DNA of 42,003 nucleotides. Source: a virus. Below are positions 22,346 to 28,871 of the stretch, piece by piece; the stretch's first letter is position 1, and each line of letters opens with the position of its first letter. Both the position numbers and the translations under genes were made by a program. The notes under the pieces are model-generated. The model searched no databases. It saw only the letters and a list, made by a program, of their open reading frames with translations, and was not told where the DNA came from. Location: positions 1 to 42,003 of the IMG/VR virus record IMGVR_UViG_3300010885_017365. One strand, given 5' to 3'.

Positions 22346-23775
22346 TGAAAAAGTCTTTATTAACTATTGCCGCTGTTGCTACACTAGCATTACCTGGCAC
22401 TAGCCAAGCATTGGATTTAATGCAAGCATATGACTTAGCACTAACTAATGATCCCTCTTATCGCGCCGCTACTAAAGAGTTTGAAGCAGGCGATGCTAAT
22501 AGGATTATTGGACGCTCAGGATTATTACCTCAATTAAGTGCTAACTATACTAATGCTAATAATTCTAGTAAGATTAATCAACCTAACACAGGTATCTTTA
22601 CACAGAACTATCCAAGTAATAACGGCACAATTCAAATTACACAAGCATTGATTAACTTACAAGCATGGGCTAGTGCCAAACAAGGATACGCACAAGCTGA
22701 CGTAGCCAAGGCTAAGTTAGTATACAACTCACAGGACTTGTTAATCCGCACACTACAGTCTTATACCGAAGTGTTAAACTATCAAGATCAAATTGAATAT
22801 TTGACAACACAACGTAATGCGTTTAAAGAACAGTTAACTATTAATGAACGCAGACTTAAAGCTGGTGATGGTACTGTTACTGATGTTTTGGAAACTCGTG
22901 CGCAATATGAATTAGCTGAAGTACAGTTAATTGAAGCTAAGGATAACTTGGCCAATACTAAACGTAGGTTAGAAGCTATGACTGGAGTTACAATTAATTC
23001 TGCGGCAGATATTAAAAAGTTATCCAAGTCGTTTAAGGTAGCCAACGTATTGCCAGCACAATTTGATGAATGGAAGGAAAGTGCGTTGTCTAATAACGCA
23101 GAGATCCAAGCAACTAAACATTCCGAAGAAGTAGCACATCAAGAGTATAAGAAACAGTTAACTAATAATGCTCCAACATTAAATGCCGTAGCTAGTTGGA
23201 ACCAACAAAACTCTGCTTATACCTCAACTATTAGTCAACAGTCCAATACAAGTATGATTGGTATACAAGCTACTTGGGTATTGTCTAACGGTGGACAAAC
23301 AATAGGATTAATGAAACAATCTTTGGCTAACTGGGAAAAAGCACAAGCTGATACAGAAGTAGTACAAAATCGTATTGTAACTGAATTACGTAAACAATAT
23401 GACTCCGTAGTATCCAGTAAACAAAAGGTAGCAAGTTTGGAACGTGCTGTTGAATCCGCTACTGAACTTACCAAGGCAATGCGTAAAAGTGTACAGGCCG
23501 GCGAACGTATTTCGGTTGACGTATTATTAGCGGATAAAACCCGTGCTAACGCTGAAAAAGATTTAGCACAAGCCAAGTATGCTTATCTAGCCGCAGTACT
23601 TAAATTAAAGCAATTAGCAGGTAATTTAACTGTACAGGACTTAGAACAAGTAGCTGGCAACTTTGAGCGTGATCCAAATGCTCCAAAAGCAACAACGCCA
23701 GTGCCACAACAAGTAGCTAACAATGCTACAGTTACAGTACATAAACTAGTACTTCCAGATTTATTAGTTAAATAA
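22345..23775 (+). CDS. TolC-family outer membrane channel
   Basis: 476 residues with a signal peptide (MKKSLLTIAAVATLALPGTSQA) and the duplicated TolC plan: LMQAYDLALTNDPSY opens repeat one, with long helices (NQIEYLTTQ region, RLKAGDGTVTDVLETRAQY) and the second-repeat counterpart (VQAGERISVDVLLADKTRANAEK). It forms the trimeric outer-membrane exit duct for the type I system. Full length, no breaks. Third machine gene in one operon with the ABC and adaptor genes, so the phage brings a whole secretion machine rather than relying on host TolC. Confidence 0.95.
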   Translation: MKKSLLTIAAVATLALPGTSQALDLMQAYDLALTNDPSYRAATKEFEAGDANRIIGRSGLLPQLSANYTNANNSSKINQPNTGIFTQNYPSNNGTIQITQALINLQAWASAKQGYAQADVAKAKLVYNSQDLLIRTLQSYTEVLNYQDQIEYLTTQRNAFKEQLTINERRLKAGDGTVTDVLETRAQYELAEVQLIEAKDNLANTKRRLEAMTGVTINSAADIKKLSKSFKVANVLPAQFDEWKESALSNNAEIQATKHSEEVAHQEYKKQLTNNAPTLNAVASWNQQNSAYTSTISQQSNTSMIGIQATWVLSNGGQTIGLMKQSLANWEKAQADTEVVQNRIVTELRKQYDSVVSSKQKVASLERAVESATELTKAMRKSVQAGERISVDVLLADKTRANAEKDLAQAKYAYLAAVLKLKQLAGNLTVQDLEQVAGNFERDPNAPKATTPVPQQVANNATVTVHKLVLPDLLVK

Positions 23776-23781
23776 TATCTT

Positions 23782-23808
23782 TTGGAATATGTTTAAATAT
23801 ACTATAAT
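23782..23808 (+). promoter_or_regulatory. Possible promoter for the lyase lipoprotein
   Basis: TTGGAA (23782-23787), 15 nt, TATAAT (23803-23808), with a TAAATA box at 23794-23799 inside the spacer. Either element could serve; neither is strong. Confidence 0.35.
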
Positions 23809-23825
23809 TAATATCTAGGACTACA

Positions 23826-24716
23826 ATGAAAAGATTTTTACCTATCAATATAATAATTAGTTTAGCTACTGTCTTATTAACAGCTTGTGGTGGTGGCGAT
23901 TCCTCAAGCTCATCATCTAACTCAACTCCAGCTTCAACAGTTAGCCTAACAACACCAGCAGGAACATCCTGCCTAAATAACACCAATAGTCCAGATGTAT
24001 TTGGAAATACAAACTATAGAGTCTCACACGCAATTAATGCCGCAACATGGGGTTGTATGTTAGTAAATAAATCTGATGGGCAACCAGTTTATGATGGCAA
24101 TCAGTCTGTACGTTTTGAAATTAGACCAGGTGACTGTAACGCCAGCAGTTCATTTAATGACTGTGTAAATGATCGTAGTCGTTGGGAATTAATGTCAAAT
24201 GGCACTCAAGATAATTCCACTCAAGGTCAAATTATCACTTATCAATATTATGTTTATGTGCCCGCACAGCCATTGCTACGCCCTGCTACCCGCGCAGGCG
24301 CTCCCAATACTGTTCAGACAGTACTTACACAACTGAATTGGTTCAGCAGAACTAGGGCTGACCACTCAATTTTGGTAGGACTTTATGTGGATGATGCCGG
24401 CGGGTTTTTTGTCCGAACTAATAAAGACTTTGGCTATATACCTAGCCAAGAGGCTGTTATTGATAGCAATCCATACAATAAGTGGATTAAAATGACCTAT
24501 GTCATAAAGTCAACCACTGCTGCTGATGGCTACATCAAGGTATATGCCAATGATAGGTTATTAATTAATGAGACTAGAGCCACTTTACCTGACTTAAATT
24601 CAACTACTTTATTAAAAATAGGATTTTATAATTCATTCTTATCTTCTTCTGCCCAGTCATGGCAAACGCAAGTGGCTTACTTTGATGGTATCAGCACTTC
24701 GGTGACTAATTTTTAA
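23826..24716 (+). CDS. Polysaccharide-lyase lipoprotein
   Basis: 296 residues. A lipoprotein signal ends in LLTAC (lipid-attached Cys21), followed by Gly/Ser-rich linker sequence, which should anchor it to the outer membrane. The main domain has VRFEIRPGDC, NDRSRWEL, TYQYYVYVP, NKWIKMTYVIK and DGYIKVYANDRLL, the pattern of heparin-lyase-I-like polysaccharide lyases (a beta-jelly-roll fold). It would cleave uronic-acid-containing glycans. It follows the secretion operon by 50 nt. A cellular lipoprotein rather than a tail depolymerase is an unusual phage product. The substrate is not known. Confidence 0.78.
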   Translation: MKRFLPINIIISLATVLLTACGGGDSSSSSSNSTPASTVSLTTPAGTSCLNNTNSPDVFGNTNYRVSHAINAATWGCMLVNKSDGQPVYDGNQSVRFEIRPGDCNASSSFNDCVNDRSRWELMSNGTQDNSTQGQIITYQYYVYVPAQPLLRPATRAGAPNTVQTVLTQLNWFSRTRADHSILVGLYVDDAGGFFVRTNKDFGYIPSQEAVIDSNPYNKWIKMTYVIKSTTAADGYIKVYANDRLLINETRATLPDLNSTTLLKIGFYNSFLSSSAQSWQTQVAYFDGISTSVTNF

Positions 24717-24763
24717 TTAAGTAAATTTTTATATTTGGGTTTACTTGACTAATTAAATGTATA

Positions 24764-25012
24764 ATGGATCCAACCGACGAGAACCTAGAAGAAACCGTTA
24801 AGATATTAATAATGGAACTGCTAATGGTATTGTATAGATACAATATCAAAGAAATCCATTTAGGTGCGCTAATGCGATTAATAGGCGTATCAGACGAAGT
24901 AGCCAGTGAGTCCGATTTAGAACGTATGTTACTAGATGAAAAATTTAGTAAATATATGGAGACTATGGTTACAATGTCGTCAAGTGATGACTCCGATCAT
25001 ACATTACACTAA
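24764..25012 (+). CDS. Small acidic phage protein
   Basis: 82 residues, or 66 from ATG 24812 (MELLMVLYRYNIKEIHLGAL). The upstream ATG lies inside a TATAAT-like sequence, so the shorter form is possible. A conserved phage pattern (LYRYNxKEIHxGALMRLIGV), acidic C-terminus. Function unknown. Confidence 0.6.
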   Translation: MDPTDENLEETVKILIMELLMVLYRYNIKEIHLGALMRLIGVSDEVASESDLERMLLDEKFSKYMETMVTMSSSDDSDHTLH

Positions 25013-25018
25013 AACTTA

Positions 25019-25261
25019 ATGACTTTACCTGTTTGGAAGAACGGTGTTTCCTTATACACCGTAATTTATCGATGCGATGACGCAAAACATCATTTTACCA
25101 AATGGATGTCTACGTCGCGTTCAATTCAAGCCAAAATAGAAGAAAACAAACTACACATTTACGATCATAACACACTAAGCCTATTCATATTAAATTGGGC
25201 GAATAGTTGGGATAACATACTTATTTGGGACTGTTATGCCAAAAGGCACGTTTATTTCTAA
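25019..25261 (+). CDS. Hypothetical small phage protein
   Basis: 80 residues with SLYTVIYRCDDAKHHFTKWM and LFILNWANSWDNILIWDCY. The Trp/His-rich make-up resembles several other small proteins in the window. It lies 6 nt after its neighbour. No family recognised. Confidence 0.55.
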   Translation: MTLPVWKNGVSLYTVIYRCDDAKHHFTKWMSTSRSIQAKIEENKLHIYDHNTLSLFILNWANSWDNILIWDCYAKRHVYF

Positions 25262-25268
25262 CAAAAAT

Positions 25269-25296
25269 TTGACATCCTAGTTAATTCGTGTATAAT
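25269..25296 (+). promoter_or_regulatory. Sigma70-type promoter for the histone-like gene
   Basis: TTGACA (25269-25274), 16 nt, TATAAT (25291-25296). The leader to the ATG at 25336 carries AAAGGAA. Confidence 0.75.
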
Positions 25297-25335
25297 TAAG
25301 TATGTCTTAGGACACTAATTATAAAGGAAATAACA

Positions 25336-25521
25336 ATGTCACAACATGACGCACTTAAAGCAGCATTTGAAACTTACTTAGAAGAAAACGAAAAGTTCAC
25401 AGGTAAAGGTGTAAAAGCCGCGGCCGCTAGAGCTAGAAAAGCATTACAGGAAATTGCTAAAGGTTGTAAGGCACGTCGTGCTGAAATTACAGTAGAAAAA
25501 GAAGCGTTGTCAGCAAAGTAA
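25336..25521 (+). CDS. Histone H1/Hc1-like small basic protein
   Basis: 61 residues: an acidic helical start (MSQHDALKAAFETYLEENEK) then a Lys/Arg/Ala helix (KGVKAAAARARKALQEIAKG) like bacterial histone H1/Hc1 repeats. It probably binds DNA, perhaps helping to organise phage or host DNA, which is inference. AAAGGAA ribosome site. A two-codon ATG-TCT-TAG reading lies near the expected RNA start and is probably incidental. Confidence 0.65.
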   Translation: MSQHDALKAAFETYLEENEKFTGKGVKAAAARARKALQEIAKGCKARRAEITVEKEALSAK

Positions 25522-25522
25522 T

Positions 25523-25705
25523 ATGACACGTTATAGCTCAATAACTACAATCGTCGAGGATCCAGATCACCCAGGTGAGATGTTACTGCTCCTCGGCGAT
25601 GAGCTATGTGAACACATGGCGTGGCAAGAAGGCGATGTGTTGGACTGGAAAGATAACGGAGACGGCACATGGACATTACGAAAGAAAAAGACACAGAAAC
25701 TGTGA
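25523..25705 (+). CDS. Hypothetical protein with AbrB/MazE-like tail
   Basis: 60 residues. LGDELCEHMAWQEGDVLDW, then DGTWTLRKKK resembles the swapped-hairpin fold of AbrB/MazE-type DNA-binding proteins, where a 'GW-x-GD-x-L' turn is typical. A small DNA-binding or antitoxin-like role is possible; no toxin partner is seen. One nt after the histone-like gene. Confidence 0.55.
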   Translation: MTRYSSITTIVEDPDHPGEMLLLLGDELCEHMAWQEGDVLDWKDNGDGTWTLRKKKTQKL

Positions 25706-26226
25706 TAACAGACGATCCAGGTTACTATACAGGCACTATCTCCGCTGGACCATTGCCAGCGATAAAGTCTACATCACTACATCCTACCTACGGAGCAGTT
25801 CCTCCTAACAACGCAGGCACAGGCACAGTGATTATTAGCAGTCCAGATGCTACAGCTACTTACACACCAACATCACTTACAGTTACGCCTAAGTATGCCA
25901 ACACAACTATCTCCTCCAATGGTCTTAGTACTGGCACTGGATATACATACAACCTTGGCACTGGTGGAGGAGGAAGTCCTTGGGCCACCAATACTACCCT
26001 AACCGGTGGTAAATTACACCTCGAAGGTGAAGGCGCTGATATTGATATCAACGGCAAAAGTTTAACAGCTACACTTGAAGCATTAGAAGAAAGATTAAAC
26101 ATATTAACTCCTAATCCTAAATTGGAAGAGGAATGGAAAGAATTAAAAACATTAGGCAATAAGTATCGCAAGTTAGAAAAAGAATTAAAAGAAAAAGCTA
26201 AAATGTGGGCGGCATTGAAGAAATAG
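25669..26226 (+). CDS. Conserved phage protein with variable N-terminus and coiled-coil tail
   Basis: 185 residues. The N-terminal two-thirds is low-complexity, Pro/Thr/Gly-rich (residues about 15-110). The C-terminal part is orderly: GGKLHLEGEGADIDINGKSL, then LEALEERLNILTPNP and a charged coiled coil ending EKAKMWAALKK. This C-terminal pattern recurs in T4-like phages and suggests a virion or assembly protein, by inference. It overlaps the preceding gene by 37 nt, with GGAG before the ATG. Confidence 0.65.
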   Translation: MDITKEKDTETVITDDPGYYTGTISAGPLPAIKSTSLHPTYGAVPPNNAGTGTVIISSPDATATYTPTSLTVTPKYANTTISSNGLSTGTGYTYNLGTGGGGSPWATNTTLTGGKLHLEGEGADIDINGKSLTATLEALEERLNILTPNPKLEEEWKELKTLGNKYRKLEKELKEKAKMWAALKK

Positions 26227-26559
26227 TAGCATATAACTACAAAACATACCAAAAAGGCTTGCTTTTTTAACCCACTTGTAGTAAAATTAGTAAGTATATA
26301 TGCAGTAGCGAACACCGGACGGGCTTGTGCCGGGATACAAATGTAAGTCACGCACCGGACAATGAAGTTGTTGTCCGATTCGAAAAGGATCTTCGGAAAA
26401 TCCTTTCGTTGACAATATGGTATCGCGTATAGAATTTTATATGTGAAAGAGTAAATGCCAAAGAAGGCCGAGGTCTCACACCTACACTCACCACCATTGT
26501 CAATGCGCTCATCCTGAGCATTCGCTGGATCGGCACAGTATTGCTGTAGAGGAACGACA
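26227..26559 (+). other. Structured 333-nt leader region without a gene
   Basis: This stretch has no credible gene. It opens with a weak terminator (AAAAAG / CTTTTT, 26251-26268). Several hairpins follow: CCGG arms near 26316-26333, CGGACAA / TTGTCCG near 26356-26378, AAAGGAT / ATCCTTT near 26384-26406, and GCTCA / TGAGC near 26507-26519. CACCGGAC occurs twice. It reads richer in G and C than its surroundings. It may be a regulatory leader for the lysin gene or a non-coding RNA; I recognise no known riboswitch. Short readings at 26363 (16 codons) and 26456 (20 codons) are unlikely proteins. Confidence 0.45.
26251..26268 (+). terminator. Weak terminator-like hairpin
   Basis: AAAAAG, 5-nt loop, CTTTTTT, 24 nt after the gene ending at 26226. 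A short A/T stem, so only modest efficiency is expected. Confidence 0.4.
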
Positions 26560-27231
26560 ATGAAAAGTATCTTATTATCGTTAATATTAGCAACAAGTAT
26601 TACCGCAGTACAAGCAGCAGAAGTAAAGCAAGAAGCGATTGTGTTAGCAGACAACACAACATTTAGCAGTCAAGTAGTAGGACAAGCTACAAGTTTTGTA
26701 GAGCGTACTGTTAACTTAATTGCCACTCCATTCCTTTCAGACAAGGACATTGAGTGTTTAGCCCGTAATATATTTTACGAGTCAGGTGGGGAACCCACCG
26801 AAGGTAAGATTGCCGTAGGCATTGTTACAATTAACCGCGCACAAGATCCGCGCTTTGGTCGAAGTGTTTGCGAAGTAGTCAAAGCCCGCACAGTTGTAGC
26901 CAAGAGCCGCGAAGTTAAAAAAGCAGAAATAGTTAAAGTAGGATACTTTGGCCCTCCAGAAAAAATAGTCACAACTTACACAGTGGTTGAACAAATTCCA
27001 GTATGTCAATTTAGTTGGGTATGTGCTGGATATGCTCGTCAACCTAAACCCACAGACGAACGTTGGGTAGAAAGTCGTGCGATTGCCCAAAAGTTAGCCG
27101 ACGGCGAATATCCAGAATATCATTCCAAATATGGAACAGCCTTGTTCTTCCATTCTACTGGAGTGCGTCCAATATGGGCTAAAACCAAGCGCATTATAGC
27201 CAAAACTGGGCACCATATTTTCTACGAATAG
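26560..27231 (+). CDS. SleB-type cell-wall hydrolase (probable endolysin)
   Basis: 223 residues with a signal peptide (MKSILLSLILATSITAVQA) and a hydrolase-2/SleB domain: CLARNIFYESGGEP with the catalytic-type Glu, then GIVTINRAQDPRFG, CQFSWVCAG and a C-terminal GTALFFHSTG. These are lytic transglycosylase/amidase-like enzymes that cut peptidoglycan. Export by Sec would bring it to the periplasm, so it may be a signal-containing endolysin. The long structured leader upstream may tune its timing. AGAGGAACG precedes the ATG. Confidence 0.85.
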   Translation: MKSILLSLILATSITAVQAAEVKQEAIVLADNTTFSSQVVGQATSFVERTVNLIATPFLSDKDIECLARNIFYESGGEPTEGKIAVGIVTINRAQDPRFGRSVCEVVKARTVVAKSREVKKAEIVKVGYFGPPEKIVTTYTVVEQIPVCQFSWVCAGYARQPKPTDERWVESRAIAQKLADGEYPEYHSKYGTALFFHSTGVRPIWAKTKRIIAKTGHHIFYE

Positions 27232-27232
27232 G

Positions 27233-27261
27233 TTGACTTTTAATTCGCTTTTTGCTATAAT
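27233..27261 (+). promoter_or_regulatory. Sigma70-type promoter with TTTAATTC element
   Basis: TTGACT (27233-27238), 17 nt, TATAAT (27256-27261), followed by AGTAGT and an ATG at 27268, the predicted RNA start. Confidence 0.85.
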
Positions 27262-27267
27262 AGTAGT

Positions 27268-27294
27268 ATGAGTAAAAACTTAGGACTACTATAA
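27268..27294 (+). CDS. Possible 8-codon leaderless mini-gene
   Basis: ATG at the predicted RNA 5' end reads MSKNLGLL and stops in TAATG, where the next gene starts. It contains the TTAGGA ribosome site of that gene. It could be translated and coupled, or it could be chance; no protein-level evidence exists. Confidence 0.3.
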   Translation: MSKNLGLL

Positions 27295-27689
27295 TGGCAT
27301 TTCACTTGGAAGGCCCGTGGCTATCTACTACGGGCAAAGTAAAAGGTAAACGTAAGTGGGTAAGCTCAGAAGCTAAGAAACTAGCACAAAAACGGCAAGC
27401 TGAATGGGATCGCAAGCTGGTACAGTTTGACAAGATGGCTCCTAAGTTTAGCACAGGTCCTTATAATGCTCCTCGCAAAACTATGGCAGATGTTATGCCC
27501 AAAACTCCTCCTGGCAGAGAAACTCCTCGAGTTGAATCCCAGGACACAGGATGGGTTCCTTGCGTTAAGGTCAAAGATAACGAATATACAGGTACTAAAG
27601 TCAAAGGTGTAGGCACAATGCACAAGTCAAATGCGGTGCCTATTTTCTCAGATGATGAAGCTAAAGATATCAGTTCTATGCGTAGATAA
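27294..27689 (+). CDS. Conserved phage protein of unknown function
   Basis: 131 residues, basic: MAFHLEGPWLSTTGKVKGK, RESQ-rich middle (RETPRVESQDTGWVPCVK), then TGTKVKGVGTMHKSNAVPIF and a final DISSMRR. The pattern matches a widespread hypothetical protein of T4-like phages of aquatic bacteria. No known fold or function. Its start overlaps the mini-gene stop. Confidence 0.75.
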   Translation: MAFHLEGPWLSTTGKVKGKRKWVSSEAKKLAQKRQAEWDRKLVQFDKMAPKFSTGPYNAPRKTMADVMPKTPPGRETPRVESQDTGWVPCVKVKDNEYTGTKVKGVGTMHKSNAVPIFSDDEAKDISSMRR

Positions 27690-27704
27690 CCATAAGTAAT
27701 ATTA

Positions 27705-27923
27705 ATGAGTAAAGACAATATTATTAAAATGGACGGTGTAATCACTGAGGTATTACGCAACACTAACTATAGAGTTAAACTAGACAACATGGAAACTCCA
27801 ATACTGGCTACCCTATCCGGCAAGATGCGTATGAATAACATCAAAGTATTAGAGGGCGATGTAGTAGAATTAGAGCTCAGCCCATATGATTTGACTCGCG
27901 GCCGTATTAGTCGCCGCCGCTAA
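27705..27923 (+). CDS. infA: Translation initiation factor IF-1
   Basis: 72 residues, exactly the length of bacterial IF-1. DNIIKMDGVITEVLRNTNYRV, then LSGKMRMNNIKVLEGDVVEL and SPYDLTRGRISRRR match the OB-fold factor along its whole length. IF-1 sits in the ribosomal A site during initiation and works with IF-2 and IF-3 in choosing the start. Carrying it on a phage is uncommon and may bias translation towards phage mRNAs, several of which look leaderless. It has no clear ribosome site. Its stop codon is part of the TAAATA box of the SOD gene. Confidence 0.93.
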   Translation: MSKDNIIKMDGVITEVLRNTNYRVKLDNMETPILATLSGKMRMNNIKVLEGDVVELELSPYDLTRGRISRRR

Positions 27924-27926
27924 ATA
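27921..27926 (+). promoter_or_regulatory. Late-type TAAATA box, 5 nt before the SOD start
   Basis: GCTAAATA-TTACT-ATG, overlapping the IF-1 stop. Spacing equals that at 11143; a leaderless SOD mRNA is predicted. Confidence 0.5.
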
Positions 27927-27931
27927 TTACT

Positions 27932-28486
27932 ATGAACACAACAATCCGCGAAACAATTGACATCGTAGAAGCAAGCACAGTTCCAGCTAAACTGGAAACT
28001 ACACCATTGCCTTATACTCACAAGGACTTAGAGCCAGTTATGTCTGCGGCTACAATAGAATACCATTTTGAGCATTTAGCTAAAGGATACGCTAAACGCT
28101 ATAATGCAGGTGAAGGCGATCCAAAGTTTAACCGCGCTGGTAGTTTTTTACATAACAAGTTTTTTCCACAGTTACAAGCACCCAAAGGTGCTAATAAGCC
28201 CAAGGGTGCTGTATTAGAATTAATTGAAAGTAACTTTAAAACTTATGAAGACTTTAAAGAAGAATTTAAAAAAGTGGCCATGGCTATCCAGGGATCGGGC
28301 TGGGTATATCTTAGCACACAGGGCACGATTAAAACAATCCCGAATCATCAGGTTAGGACGGATATCTGTGTACTCGTTGATTTTTGGGAGCATGCATGGG
28401 CGTTAGACTACGAGTGGGACAAAGAAAAATATCTAGATAATATCTGGAAGATTATTAACTGGAACGTATGTTCTGAACGGATCTAA
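27932..28486 (+). CDS. Fe/Mn superoxide dismutase
   Basis: 184 residues. All four metal ligands are present: H45 in EYHFEH, H74 in FLHNKFF, D150 and H154 in [13 protein letters not shown]. Family-typical [20 protein letters not shown] and GSGWVYL are intact. It turns superoxide into oxygen and hydrogen peroxide in the cytoplasm; which metal it uses cannot be told from these motifs. The N-terminus is about 20 residues longer than usual. Its product peroxide could be handled by AhpCD and rubrerythrin from the same genome. A leaderless start is predicted from the TAAATA box. Confidence 0.95.
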   Translation: MNTTIRETIDIVEASTVPAKLETTPLPYTHKDLEPVMSAATIEYHFEHLAKGYAKRYNAGEGDPKFNRAGSFLHNKFFPQLQAPKGANKPKGAVLELIESNFKTYEDFKEEFKKVAMAIQGSGWVYLSTQGTIKTIPNHQVRTDICVLVDFWEHAWALDYEWDKEKYLDNIWKIINWNVCSERI

Positions 28487-28487
28487 T

Positions 28488-28814
28488 ATGATTACTATAA
28501 CCGAATCTGCAAGTGCTAAAATTAAAGACATTATAGCAGAAGAAAACAACCCAAATATTAAGCTTCGTGTATTCGTACAAGGCGGTGGTTGTTCAGGTAT
28601 GCAAACAGGCTTTACATTAGACGATACTCAAGCAGAGGATGACTGGGATTTTGAAGTAAATGGCGTTCATGTACTTGTAGATTCTATGAGTGGCGGGTAT
28701 TTACAGGGTTCTACAGTAGATTATGCTGAAGATATTCACGGCGCATCATTCAAAATTACCGGTATGGAAGCTAAAACAACCTGCGGTTGCGGCTCTTCGT
28801 TTTCCCCGTTTTAA
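28488..28814 (+). CDS. IscA/ErpA-type Fe-S carrier protein
   Basis: 108 residues of the A-type carrier family with the three conserved cysteines C35 (GGGCSGM), C99 and C101 (TTCGCGSSF). It receives Fe-S clusters and delivers them to target enzymes. Located 1 nt after the SOD gene in one transcript. The three radical-SAM enzymes of this phage need 4Fe-4S clusters, so this carrier may serve them, by inference. It could also repair host clusters under oxidative stress. Confidence 0.92.
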   Translation: MITITESASAKIKDIIAEENNPNIKLRVFVQGGGCSGMQTGFTLDDTQAEDDWDFEVNGVHVLVDSMSGGYLQGSTVDYAEDIHGASFKITGMEAKTTCGCGSSFSPF

Positions 28815-28843
28815 TCCCAAAACCTTAGACATATCCATTTAGC

Positions 28844-28849
28844 TAAATA
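28844..28849 (+). promoter_or_regulatory. Late-type TAAATA box for the fibre gene at 28872
   Basis: AGCTAAATAG, 22 nt before the ATG, with AGAGGATAGG as ribosome site. Confidence 0.55.
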
Positions 28850-28871
28850 GTATTAGCTAAAGAGGATAGGT

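Noticed and set aside
24745-24765. Promoter TTGACT/TATAAT before the 24764 gene
   Set aside because: Spacer is only 9 nt, and the -10 box overlaps the start codon; not a working pair.
26363-26518. Short readings (16 and 20 codons) in the lysin leader as peptides
   Set aside because: Too short, weak or no ribosome sites, and the region folds into hairpins instead.
25860-26657. Long minus-strand reading (265 codons) across the lysin leader
   Set aside because: It runs antisense through two good plus-strand genes, is Cys/Phe-rich without any motif, and has no ribosome site.
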